Origin: Candidatus Altarchaeota archaeon
GTDB taxonomy: Archaea; Altiarchaeota; Altiarchaeia; IMC4; QMZM01
Reading direction: 5' to 3'
NCBI GenBank assembly: GCA_018897475.1
Contig: JAHIKS010000147.1
Coordinates: forward strand, 1 to 18,936
DNA: 18,936 bases
A model generated the notes under the pieces. That model searched no databases. It had not been told where the DNA came from and saw nothing but the letters and a program-made list of their open reading frames with translations. Below, one piece after another: positions 12,502-18,936 of this stretch (position 1 is the stretch's first letter; each line of letters starts with the position of its first letter). The position numbers and the translations under genes are program-made.

Positions 12502-13785
12502 TCAGCCCTTCGACTTCTTTATCTCAGCCAGAACCTGCTTCAGAGTGTCCACCGTTGACTTGGTTTCTTTAAGAGGCGACTTGGCGAATTTTCTGACGTG
12601 TATCGGTACGTTGTCCATTCTATAGAATGTGCCCTCGCACTCCATGGCGTTCAGGACATCCGGGATGACTACGTTGCTGAGCAGGGTCGTGGGGCAGTGG
12701 GCAACCTCAACCGAGATTAGAGGTATGTCTGCAAGATGCTCTATGGCCTCTCTGGGAAGATGGGCCCCCAAATCGGCTCCGACCACAAGGACCGCGTCGA
12801 CCTCGCCCCTCGCGAGTAGGTCCACCGTCGTCGTTTCGCCGGGGTTGAATCGGGGGATTCCTTTTGAATAATCCACTCCAAAGGGATAGCCTGAGGTCCA
12901 GGTCATAATCTGGTTGAACCCTGCAACATTGCTATGGCCCCTGTTTGCCAGAAGAATGAACCTTGAATACTTGTTTATGTTCCTCACGAGGCGCATTGCC
13001 TTCTCCAGGTTCCTGTACTTTCCAACAGAGCTTGCTATTCCAAGGCCCACGAAAATGACGCCGTACTTGCAGGACTTCATCATCTCTGCAAGCCTCCTGA
13101 TGGTTTGGGGGGGAACTCCCCCGACTGCCTTGTCTATGTCATGGCCGTTGATAACTGCCCCTATGGCAGACATTAGCTCGAAGTCCTTGTTCGGCTCTAT
13201 CTGTATATGGAGGTCGGCAAGTTCCGTGGTTGGGGTCTTTCTTGGGTCCACCACTATGACGGTCCTCTCCTGGCCACCGTGCTCCCGGAAGTAGCCTCTT
13301 GGGAACAATGAATACCGGGACAGCAAGCGGGGATGGGATTCAATGGGGTTGCAGCCCCAGTATATCAGTAAATCTGCCCTGTTCTTGACCTCTCCGAGGG
13401 TTGCGGATGGGAGCCCGGCCTCCTGGATGCCAAGGACTGTCGGGCCGTGGCACATGGTTGAATTTCCATCGACTACGCCGCCGAGGTATTCTGCCATCTC
13501 TATTCCCACCCTCATCGACTCGGTGGAAATCTCGCTGCCCATGAAGATTAGCGGCCTTTTTGCCTTGCCGAGAATTTCAGCAGTCTTTTTGATTGCATCC
13601 TTCCAGCCGGCTTCCTTTCCGTCTATTATTGGCTTGAGAATCCTGTTCGGGTCCCTGAGCTTGTGGTACTTGGCCTCGCCCATGCTGCATGCATTGTAGA
13701 CCTTGATATCATTCTTTGTAAGCTCTATGTCTATGTCATCGCATGCAAGGCCACAGACCGAGCAGGTTATGTCCTTATGCAGCAT
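12502..13785 (-). CDS. fwdB: Formylmethanofuran dehydrogenase subunit B (catalytic, molybdopterin)
   Basis: Catalytic Mo/W-pterin subunit, which reduces CO2 to formate within the Fwd/Fmd complex. The 427 residues have an N-terminal [4Fe-4S] site, C8xxC11xxxC15 with C33 (ITCSVCGLACDD; YNACSMG), and the metal-ligand cysteine C112 in NSTMCHGPT, encoded by TGC and so cysteine, not selenocysteine. Other family blocks are YWGCNPIESHPR near 162, VVDPRKTPTTELAD near 197, and ANRGHSNVAGFNQ near 295. It is the last gene of the minus-strand operon and overlaps the NTPase gene by 11 bases. Subunits A and C, which make the formylmethanofuran, are not in the window, so a stand-alone formate-dehydrogenase role cannot be excluded. 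Confidence 0.93.
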   Translation of the reverse strand: MLHKDITCSVCGLACDDIDIELTKNDIKVYNACSMGEAKYHKLRDPNRILKPIIDGKEAGWKDAIKKTAEILGKAKRPLIFMGSEISTESMRVGIEMAEYLGGVVDGNSTMCHGPTVLGIQEAGLPSATLGEVKNRADLLIYWGCNPIESHPRLLSRYSLFPRGYFREHGGQERTVIVVDPRKTPTTELADLHIQIEPNKDFELMSAIGAVINGHDIDKAVGGVPPQTIRRLAEMMKSCKYGVIFVGLGIASSVGKYRNLEKAMRLVRNINKYSRFILLANRGHSNVAGFNQIMTWTSGYPFGVDYSKGIPRFNPGETTTVDLLARGEVDAVLVVGADLGAHLPREAIEHLADIPLISVEVAHCPTTLLSNVVIPDVLNAMECEGTFYRMDNVPIHVRKFAKSPLKETKSTVDTLKQVLAEIKKSKG

Positions 13786-14287
13786 TCAGTTCACCCATGA
13801 TTTTCTCAGCGAGCTGGTCTCTGTTCTCCCGGTTGATGGTGAAGGTCCTGAACCCTATACCGGGGAATTTACCGGTGAATTCTTCAAGCATCTTCTTTCT
13901 GATTACGATGATTACGTCCTTCTCTGTCGCCATTGCCCTCTCGGCTTCCGGAAAGAGGCCCTTCCCCGTCCTTTCCAGAGGGCCTATCTCGTCTATGAAG
14001 ATTATACCGGAGCCGTTTTCTATTGCATTGCGAATTGCCTTCTTGCCCAAGGAGATTCCATTTTCATTTATGATATAATTTCCAACTGGAATCCCCTCTG
14101 CCTTTGAGTCCGTTGTTGCCATCTCCTCCTTTTCTCCCGTGGAGAGGTCAATGGCAGTGCTGCCTTCTCCAGCCACTGGGCAGAGCACGCCGCCGCATTT
14201 CCAGCCCTTCTCTTCTGCAATCTCCACTATCCTTTCGCAGAGGCTTGTCTTCCCGACCCCCGAAACTCCCGATATGAGGATTTTCAT
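13775..14287 (-). CDS. THEP1-family nucleoside-triphosphatase
   Basis: A 170-residue P-loop protein. Walker A is G7VSGVGKT14, Walker B is IIFIDEIGPLE with D99 and E100, and AIDLSTGE near 45, VGNYIINENG near 68 and TINRENRDQLAEKI near 150 are all typical of the THEP1 family (PF03266), which hydrolyses various NTPs in vitro. Its cellular role is unknown. Here it lies between fwdD and fwdB, coupled by a 4-base overlap to a polytopic membrane protein and by an 11-base overlap to fwdB. The position suggests a part in maturing or supplying the Mo/W enzyme, or in nucleotide-driven transport with the membrane protein. That role is inference; the family call is firm. Confidence 0.9.
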   Translation of the reverse strand: MKILISGVSGVGKTSLCERIVEIAEEKGWKCGGVLCPVAGEGSTAIDLSTGEKEEMATTDSKAEGIPVGNYIINENGISLGKKAIRNAIENGSGIIFIDEIGPLERTGKGLFPEAERAMATEKDVIIVIRKKMLEEFTGKFPGIGFRTFTINRENRDQLAEKIMGELNAA

Positions 14288-14946
14288 ATTCCCTTCACGC
14301 CCATGAGCCAGCAGAGCCCTGTGAGAAGGGCTGCAAGCTCGTAGAATATTCCCGAGCGTACCGCCTTTTTCTGGATTAATGCTATTATGTCCCCCGTCCT
14401 GTAGCCGGCCATGACCGTAACTGCTGATAGCAGGGCGGCCTGCGTTCCGTCCGCAAGGATGAAATTCATCATGTCTGTCAGGGACATGCTCAGCCAGAAA
14501 TTCGAACCTATTCCGAGGTACTTGAAGACCAGACCAAAGCCTAGATAACTGAAGTAGGCAAAGCCCGCTCCTGTGGAGAGGTGGGTTAGGGGCGCCTTTA
14601 ATTTAATTTTGTCTATTACCGTCAGGACTGCACCGAATGCCATCGCTTCTATCAGTATGGAGATCATCGGTCGGAATACCATCGGGCCGGGGCCGACTAT
14701 GAATATATCGAAGCCCTTCAGTAATGAAGCTATGGCTCCCAACCCAAGCAGGAATCCTATCCTGTTCCTCGGCCGGTATGTTCTCAGGGCCGCTGACATC
14801 AAGAATGCGCCGAGGGAGAACATTATCGCTCCCTTGAGCATGAAGTGAATCATGTGCAGGAATACGCCGAGCGTGGCCTCAAACATTCCCCAGATTGAAC
14901 CGAATAACAGAATTCCAATCAGTATTTGTTTTTGCTTTTCATCCAT
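14284..14946 (-). CDS. Polytopic membrane protein, S-component-like, unknown substrate
   Basis: A 220-residue protein with six or seven hydrophobic segments (about 8-28, 37-54, 63-82, 92-111, 125-144, 163-181 and 199-216). The ATG at 14946 is chosen over an upstream GTG at 14958 because GGTGG lies eight bases before it. Size and topology resemble the substrate-binding S components of ECF transporters, and it includes glycine-rich helices and RPMISILIEAMAFG, but I see no diagnostic motif. It starts two bases after the fwdD stop and overlaps the THEP1 NTPase by four bases, so the pair is inserted as a block between fwdD and fwdB. Transport of molybdate/tungstate or a pterin-related compound is a guess from position only. 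Confidence 0.75.
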   Translation of the reverse strand: MDEKQKQILIGILLFGSIWGMFEATLGVFLHMIHFMLKGAIMFSLGAFLMSAALRTYRPRNRIGFLLGLGAIASLLKGFDIFIVGPGPMVFRPMISILIEAMAFGAVLTVIDKIKLKAPLTHLSTGAGFAYFSYLGFGLVFKYLGIGSNFWLSMSLTDMMNFILADGTQAALLSAVTVMAGYRTGDIIALIQKKAVRSGIFYELAALLTGLCWLMGVKGI

Positions 14947-14947
14947 T

Positions 14948-15346
14948 TTACTTGCCACCCAATATTTGTTTTTTCATCAGGTTCTCGCAGTCCAGGACAG
15001 GGTCATCCGTGCCTTCAACCTTGGCCTCCATCCCCTTGTAGAATGGGGAGCCTGAGTCAAAGGTTTCAGAGCTGATGACCATGTTGGCCCAGAGGCCTCT
15101 TGGGATAAATGCCTGGCCCCTCTTTAGCCCGTCATCCGATTTCGCATAGACTGTGACAGAGCCTGACTTTGTCTTTACCTTAACGTTTTCCAGGTAGGAA
15201 CCCTTTCGGTACCATACCTTCTTGAAGTCCTCGGGGTTGAGGCTGCAAAAAGCCGCCTCCTTGGTGTATTGGGGAGTCATCTTCTTTCCGCCTTTCGTTA
15301 CCTTGCCCTGGTTTATTGTAGAGCCCGTGTTCAGGATGACTTTCAT
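14948..15346 (-). CDS. fwdD: Formylmethanofuran dehydrogenase subunit D (molybdopterin dinucleotide binding)
   Basis: A 132-residue protein beginning MKVILNTGSTINQGK, the usual FwdD start; a longer in-frame start at 15457 would lie inside the ferredoxin gene and is rejected. The body matches the small beta-barrel molybdopterin-dinucleotide-binding domain that packs on FwdB and is the C-terminal domain in one-chain formate dehydrogenases. Visible blocks are VKVKTKSGSVTVYAK near 52, QAFIPRGLWANMVI near 77, and the C-terminal SPFYKGMEAKVEGTDDPVLD. Its start overlaps the ferredoxin stop by four bases. A small membrane protein and an NTPase separate it from fwdB, which is unusual, since B and D are normally close partners. 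Confidence 0.88.
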   Translation of the reverse strand: MKVILNTGSTINQGKVTKGGKKMTPQYTKEAAFCSLNPEDFKKVWYRKGSYLENVKVKTKSGSVTVYAKSDDGLKRGQAFIPRGLWANMVISSETFDSGSPFYKGMEAKVEGTDDPVLDCENLMKKQILGGK

Positions 15347-15618
15347 TTTTCTTTTTCCTCCTCCGCAGGAATTTCCTCCTGAACAAGCTCGCCCTCGGCC
15401 AGAATTTCTATTGCCTTCAGGGGGCATACCTCCATGCAGATTCCGCAGCCGGTGCATGGGGCATCGAACTCCGCCATGGCCTTGACCACCCTTATGACGC
15501 TACCGCTGTCTCCGATGCCATAGCCCGCCTTGGTCGAGAGCGATGCTGAATTTGGACATGCAACAACACAGTTCGCGCATCCTATGCAAAGGTCCTTGTC
15601 TATTTTAACCCTAAACAT
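15343..15618 (-). CDS. 2[4Fe-4S] ferredoxin, FwdG-like
   Basis: A 91-residue ferredoxin with two complete motifs, C11xxC14xxC17xxxC21P (CIGCANCVVACP) and C55xxC58xxC61xxxC65P (CTGCGICMEVCP), and a Glu-rich tail (EEIPAEEEKEK). The 33-residue spacer between motifs (STKAGYGIGDSG region) is longer than in minimal clostridial ferredoxins and similar to FwdG-type subunits. It overlaps the end of hdrB by 19 bases and the start of fwdD by 4, so it is made between the Hdr and Fwd parts and is well placed to carry electrons from HdrA/polyferredoxin to FwdB. Confidence 0.88.
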   Translation of the reverse strand: MFRVKIDKDLCIGCANCVVACPNSASLSTKAGYGIGDSGSVIRVVKAMAEFDAPCTGCGICMEVCPLKAIEILAEGELVQEEIPAEEEKEK

Positions 15619-16439
15619 TTTTTTATCAGGCTTTCTGCACTTATCTGATGATACTGGACTCCAAGCTCATTGGGATGGAAACCGAATGCGATTGCAATGA
15701 GCTCAGGGTAGTAAAAGACCGGGAGTTCCATCCCGAGTCTCTTTTGGGCCAGCTCATACTGGAGGAAGCACAGCGGACAGGGGGTGCAGAGGGCGTCCGC
15801 TCCTGACTCCTTCAGCTCGTTGAGCTTTAATTCAACAAGGTCGTTCGCTATCTCCTGGTCGACTGCCGCAAGGGCTGAACCGCAGCATAAATCCCTGTGG
15901 GGGTATCCGACAACCTCCAAGCCTATCATCTTCACCAGGTCGTCCATCCGTTCAATGCAGTAATCCATTACCTTGGACGGCCTCTGGATGTGGCAGCCGT
16001 CGTGGATTGCGACCTTCATCTTCATGGGGAATTGAATTAATTCTCTGGCCTTGTCAATGTTCTCGTGGATGAAATTCACTATGTGCCTAACATCGTTTTT
16101 GCCCTCGTAGCTCAGGCCTATCTTCTTGAGTTCCTTGTTGACCTCTTCCCTCTTCTTCTCGTCCTGGAGTAAATGCTTCGCGTCCAGGAGGGTTCCGCTG
16201 CAGCCGGAACAGAGCGCTATTATGTCGAGGTTCTCCTTCTCTGCAATGGCAAGGTTCCTTGCCGCTATGGCAAGCCAGGTGTCCTCATCCATTGACTTCA
16301 TATGGGTGTTTGGACAGCATGAGAACTCCAGGTATCTGGGTTCAACCCCCAGTTTTTTCAATACCTCTACCGATGCCTTTTCGAGCCACGGTAGCTTCGC
16401 CGGGATGAAACATCCGGTGAATAGTGCATGGGGTTTCAT
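15600..16439 (-). CDS. hdrB: Heterodisulfide reductase-type subunit HdrB
   Basis: A 279-residue protein from the ATG at 16439, which overlaps the hdrC stop (ATGA); a start 27 residues earlier would lie in hdrC and gives non-homologous sequence. Two CCG motifs bind the non-cubane [4Fe-4S] pair: C10, C41-C42 and C77xxC80 (TGCFIP, SCCPNTH, CSGC), then C149, C185-C186 and the CTPCPLC block (C218, C221, C224). The motif pattern and length match methanogen HdrB, which reduces the CoM-S-S-CoB heterodisulfide. With hdrC, polyferredoxin and hdrA-mvhD upstream, this is a complete soluble HdrABC set. Without mcr in view, the disulfide substrate is not proven. Confidence 0.93.
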   Translation of the reverse strand: MKPHALFTGCFIPAKLPWLEKASVEVLKKLGVEPRYLEFSCCPNTHMKSMDEDTWLAIAARNLAIAEKENLDIIALCSGCSGTLLDAKHLLQDEKKREEVNKELKKIGLSYEGKNDVRHIVNFIHENIDKARELIQFPMKMKVAIHDGCHIQRPSKVMDYCIERMDDLVKMIGLEVVGYPHRDLCCGSALAAVDQEIANDLVELKLNELKESGADALCTPCPLCFLQYELAQKRLGMELPVFYYPELIAIAFGFHPNELGVQYHQISAESLIKKCLGLK

Positions 16440-16900
16440 TCTGTCTTGATTTTGGATAGTTTCTTCAGGTCCTCGGGCCTTGGCTTCTTTATCTCTTCGA
16501 GCTTCAGTTCCTCCCTCCACCTGGCTGCCCGCCCTATTATCGGGAGGACGAGACCGTCCTTCACTATTGTTGATGCGAGGGATTTTATCCTACCGGGACA
16601 CTGATGGCCCGATTCGCGGGCGTAGTTCCTTGCTGCTATGAAGAGCTCGTCCGGGTCCACTCCCTTGGGGCACATCTCGGAGCATGAGTGACATGTTGTA
16701 CATAGCCACAGCTGGTCTGAGTCAAGAATCCCTTCATCATCTTGAAGGAGCCGCAACATAGTCTTCCTCGGGGAGTGCTCCTCCCTGACATAGCCTATGG
16801 GACAGACCGAGCCGCATTCCCCGCACTGGAGGCACTTGCCCATTATCTTCTCCGACTCCTCTTCTATGAGCTTCCTGAACTTACTCTTCTTTTTCTCCAT
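16436..16900 (-). CDS. hdrC: Heterodisulfide reductase-type subunit HdrC
   Basis: A 154-residue alpha-helical Fe-S protein linking HdrA to HdrB. Two [4Fe-4S] motifs are present: C23xxC26xxC29xxxC33P (CLQCGECGSVCP) and C67xxC70xxC73xxxC77P (CTTCHSCSEMCP). The ATG at 16900 is preferred over a TTG six codons earlier. It overlaps the polyferredoxin gene by 20 bases and hdrB by 4. Unlike the HdrC-like protein at 8307 it has no membrane helix, so this copy belongs to a soluble complex. The basic C-terminus (KKPRPEDLKKLSKIK) is unremarkable. Confidence 0.93.
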   Translation of the reverse strand: MEKKKSKFRKLIEEESEKIMGKCLQCGECGSVCPIGYVREEHSPRKTMLRLLQDDEGILDSDQLWLCTTCHSCSEMCPKGVDPDELFIAARNYARESGHQCPGRIKSLASTIVKDGLVLPIIGRAARWREELKLEEIKKPRPEDLKKLSKIKTE

Positions 16901-17486
16901 CCTTGTCGAAATTCTCAAGCTTTATCTCGCCGAGGAACTTCTCCCTCAGCCTTTTCATTATCCGGGTCTCGGGGTCCTTTTTGCAGACGATCTTGGTTCT
17001 CTTGAGCGTTATGGCGCTGGAAGGGCATCCAAGAGCGCAGGCGCCACAGTAGGTGCATTTGTCAAGGTCAATCTCCACCTCCTTGGTAATCTTTATGGCA
17101 TCCTCCCTGCAGAGAACCTCGCATACGTCACAGAGCTTAGGGCATTTTTCCTGTTCTACTGAAATCTTGCCCTCAAATTCCATCTCCTTTGGAAGTCCTT
17201 CGTTCTCGACTATCAGGAGCCTCTCCTCGCCGTTTATTATTGTCTTGAATGCCTTTTTGATGCATATGGCTGCGCAGACTCCGCAAAGAACGCACTTGTC
17301 CTTGTCGAATTTCAGGGGTGGTTCTGAGATGTCCTCCTTCACCGATGCACCTATTGGATTCAGCTCCAGTGCCTCTTTTGGACAGGCCTGAACGCAGAGT
17401 GCACATCCGTTGCACTTCTCACCGTCATAGAGTAATTGGACCCTTTCCTGCCACATCTCGATTGACTTTAACTCCTCCTCGGTCAT
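16881..17486 (-). CDS. Polyferredoxin with four [4Fe-4S] motifs
   Basis: A 201-residue protein from the ATG at 17486, which overlaps the hdrA stop by four bases; longer starts lie within hdrA. Four cluster motifs are visible: C25xxC28xxC31xxxC35P, C65xxC68xxC71xxxC75, C115xxxC119xxC122xxxC126 (one residue wider than usual) and C144xxC147xxC150xxxC154P. In Hdr/Fwd assemblies, polyferredoxins (FwdF, MvhB) wire the bifurcating HdrA to the C1 enzyme; FwdF normally has eight clusters, so this is half that size. Lying between hdrA-mvhD and hdrC, it probably connects HdrA to the Fwd side. Confidence 0.88.
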   Translation of the reverse strand: MTEEELKSIEMWQERVQLLYDGEKCNGCALCVQACPKEALELNPIGASVKEDISEPPLKFDKDKCVLCGVCAAICIKKAFKTIINGEERLLIVENEGLPKEMEFEGKISVEQEKCPKLCDVCEVLCREDAIKITKEVEIDLDKCTYCGACALGCPSSAITLKRTKIVCKKDPETRIMKRLREKFLGEIKLENFDKDGEKEE

Positions 17487-18936
17487 TTTATTGCGCCCTC
17501 CTTTTTCAGCTTCTCCAGAGTGCCGGTTAATTCTTTCATGAGTTCTGCGAATTCCGCTCCCTCGGATGCCGATATCCATGCGAGCCTGAATCTTCTGGGG
17601 TTGATACCCTTCTCCTCCAGGGCCTTTTCATACTTGTTTATTCTCTTCTCGCATTCGAAGTTTCCTGAAATGTAGTGGCAGTCATGCAGGTGGCAACCGG
17701 TAAGCGCAACAATCCCAGCTCCCAGCTCGAACGCCCTGTCTATGAATTTGGTAGCTACCCTTCCGGAGCACATGACCCTTATCACTCTAAGGTTCTCCGG
17801 GTACTTGAATCTGGAGACTCCTGCCGTGTCCGCTCCACCATAGGAGCACCAGTTGCACAGGAATCCAAGGATTTTGTCCTGGGGGTTCTCCTTCAGTGCC
17901 GCCTCTATCTGGGAGAATATCTGCTCGTCTGTAAAGCCCCGCTGCTGTAATGCATCCTTGGGGCAGATGGCAACGCATGTGCCGCAGCCCTTACAGGCAG
18001 CAGGGATTATCTCCACCGGCTTGTCTTTCTCGTGCCTTATTGCACTGTAGGGGCAGTACTTGGCGCATAAACCGCAGCTTATGCAGAGTTCCGGGTTTAC
18101 CTCCGCTATGATTGAGTCGGGTTCAACGAAACCCCTGCTCATCGGGATTGCAGCCCCCGCTGCCGCGGCTCTTGCCTGTGACACTGATGCGGGAATGTCC
18201 TTGGGGCCCTGGGCAGCTCCGGCAAGGAATACACCGTCTGTCAGAGTATCCACTGGCCTCAGCTTTGGATGGGCCTCCATGAAGAACCCGTCCCCTGTGC
18301 AGGAGATGTTCAACTTTCTCTGGAGCTCCTTTGCGTCATCAGTAGGTTCTGCTCCGGCGGAAAGGATTACCATGTCCAGCTTCATCTCCTTAATCTTCCC
18401 CGAGAGCGTGTCATCAACCCTGACAATCAGCTTGCCGTCCCCGTCCTGTATTACATTGGAGGGTCTTCCACGAATGAATTTGACACCCTTGTTCCTCAGC
18501 CGCTCATAGAACTCCTCGTAGTCCTTTCCAAAGGAGCGGATGTCCATGTAGAATATGTGAACGTCCAGGTCGGGATACTTCTCCTTGAGCTGGGTTGCGT
18601 GCTTCATTGCATACATGCAGCAGAAGCTCGAACAGTAGGCGTTTTTTTCGTTCCTTGAGCCCACGCACTGGATGATGCCCACGCTCTTCGGCTTCTCCCC
18701 GTTCTTCAGGGTTACCTTGCCCTGAGTTGGACCTGAGGCGTTTATTATCCTTTCGAAGTCGATTCCCGTAAGGACGTTGTCATACTTTCCATAGCCGTAT
18801 TCTCCTGTTGGGTCGTAGTCCTTGAATCCTGTGGCGGCTATTATTGTGCCCACCTCAAGCTCAATAATCTCATCCTCCTGGTCGAAATCCACGGCTTCCC
18901 TTTCGCAGACCTTCTCGCAGAGGCCGCATTCTATGC
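17483..18936 (-). CDS. hdrA: HdrA-MvhD fusion, electron-bifurcating flavoprotein (partial, N-terminus outside window)
   Basis: At least 483 residues are visible; the frame is open to the window edge, where it reads through ECGLCEKVCERE, part of an Fe-S motif, so the start and the FAD-binding Rossmann N-terminus lie outside. Visible in order: VGTIIAATGFKDYDP (flavoprotein core), GIIQCVGSRN with YCSSFCCMYAMKHA (HdrA cysteine cluster), VFLAGAAQGPKDIPASVSQA (FAD domain end), two complete [4Fe-4S] motifs (CISCGLCAKYCP, CKGCGTCVAICP), and an MvhD-type [2Fe-2S] domain over the last 125 residues (FLCNWCSYGGAD, RVMCSGR, TGCHLHDCHY). HdrA carries the bifurcating flavin, and MvhD receives electrons from a hydrogenase or formate dehydrogenase. 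Fusion of the two is known in HdrA2-type proteins. It is the first visible gene of the minus-strand operon. Confidence 0.95.
   Translation of the reverse strand, partial: IECGLCEKVCEREAVDFDQEDEIIELEVGTIIAATGFKDYDPTGEYGYGKYDNVLTGIDFERIINASGPTQGKVTLKNGEKPKSVGIIQCVGSRNEKNAYCSSFCCMYAMKHATQLKEKYPDLDVHIFYMDIRSFGKDYEEFYERLRNKGVKFIRGRPSNVIQDGDGKLIVRVDDTLSGKIKEMKLDMVILSAGAEPTDDAKELQRKLNISCTGDGFFMEAHPKLRPVDTLTDGVFLAGAAQGPKDIPASVSQARAAAAGAAIPMSRGFVEPDSIIAEVNPELCISCGLCAKYCPYSAIRHEKDKPVEIIPAACKGCGTCVAICPKDALQQRGFTDEQIFSQIEAALKENPQDKILGFLCNWCSYGGADTAGVSRFKYPENLRVIRVMCSGRVATKFIDRAFELGAGIVALTGCHLHDCHYISGNFECEKRINKYEKALEEKGINPRRFRLAWISASEGAEFAELMKELTGTLEKLKKEGAIK

Noticed and set aside
12502..13785. Possible selenocysteine at the FwdB metal-ligand position
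   Set aside because: The codon in the NSTMCHGPT motif is TGC (cysteine), and no in-frame TGA occurs in the gene.
15347..15457. Extended start for fwdD
   Set aside because: The extra residues are the ferredoxin gene in another frame; FwdD proteins start at the MKVILNTGST block.
16901..16918. TTG start six codons upstream for hdrC
   Set aside because: An ATG at 16900 gives the normal HdrC length; the upstream codons only deepen overlap with the polyferredoxin gene.
1..18936. CRISPR array, tRNA or rRNA genes
   Set aside because: No regularly spaced direct repeats, no cloverleaf with a GTTCRA T-loop and no rRNA-like stretch were seen when reading through; every gap between genes is short except the transposon ends.

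Overview
The window looks archaeal. Genes are packed into operons, several are preceded by AT-rich TATA-like boxes close to the start codon, and the enzyme repertoire is typical of strictly anaerobic archaea: subunits of formylmethanofuran dehydrogenase (FwdB, FwdD), HdrA/HdrB/HdrC, an FdhD sulfurtransferase, a THEP1-type NTPase and an archaeal IS1341-type TnpB element. No mcr, rRNA or tRNA gene is present, so the lineage cannot be fixed. A euryarchaeal-type methanogen or relative using the archaeal Wood-Ljungdahl C1 pathway is an inference only.

Layout, left to right. (1) 37-2471, plus strand: nadA, iscS and iscU, a NAD / Fe-S assembly operon. (2) 2535-4597, plus: a 130-residue membrane-anchored protein with two CxxC pairs, a 454-residue internally duplicated membrane protein, and two tandem related micro-proteins (47 and 51 residues). 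(3) 4598 to about 6037: a solo IS1341-type element, tnpB on the minus strand with hairpins at both ends, inserted into what looks like one long operon. (4) 6038-11452, plus: three single-span Fe-S proteins predicted to face outside, a NapH-like membrane polyferredoxin, a membrane-anchored HdrC-like protein, an HdrB-like CCG protein, a four-CBS-domain protein and a CcdA/DsbD-like membrane protein. (5) 11480-11656, minus: a 58-residue protein with a strong Shine-Dalgarno sequence, divergent from fdhD (11769-12500, plus). (6) 12502 to the right edge, minus: fwdB, a THEP1-like NTPase, a polytopic membrane protein, fwdD, a ferredoxin, hdrB, hdrC, a four-cluster polyferredoxin and hdrA fused to an MvhD domain, transcribed from right to left and mostly joined by overlapping start and stop codons; hdrA runs off the window.

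How the parts may work together. Block 6 is a soluble electron-bifurcating Hdr module joined to a molybdopterin (Mo/W) C1 oxidoreductase, with FdhD next door as the likely cofactor-sulfurating enzyme. Block 4 is the most unusual part. It combines a cytoplasmic CCG-type (HdrB/HdrC-like) module, a NapH-like transmembrane Fe-S conduit, three outward-facing anchored Fe-S proteins with non-canonical cysteine motifs, and a CcdA-type thiol carrier. It has the parts expected of a cytochrome-free membrane complex passing electrons or thiol equivalents across the membrane. I do not recognise it as a described system. The transporter-like genes of block 2 may belong to the same unit, now split by the transposon.
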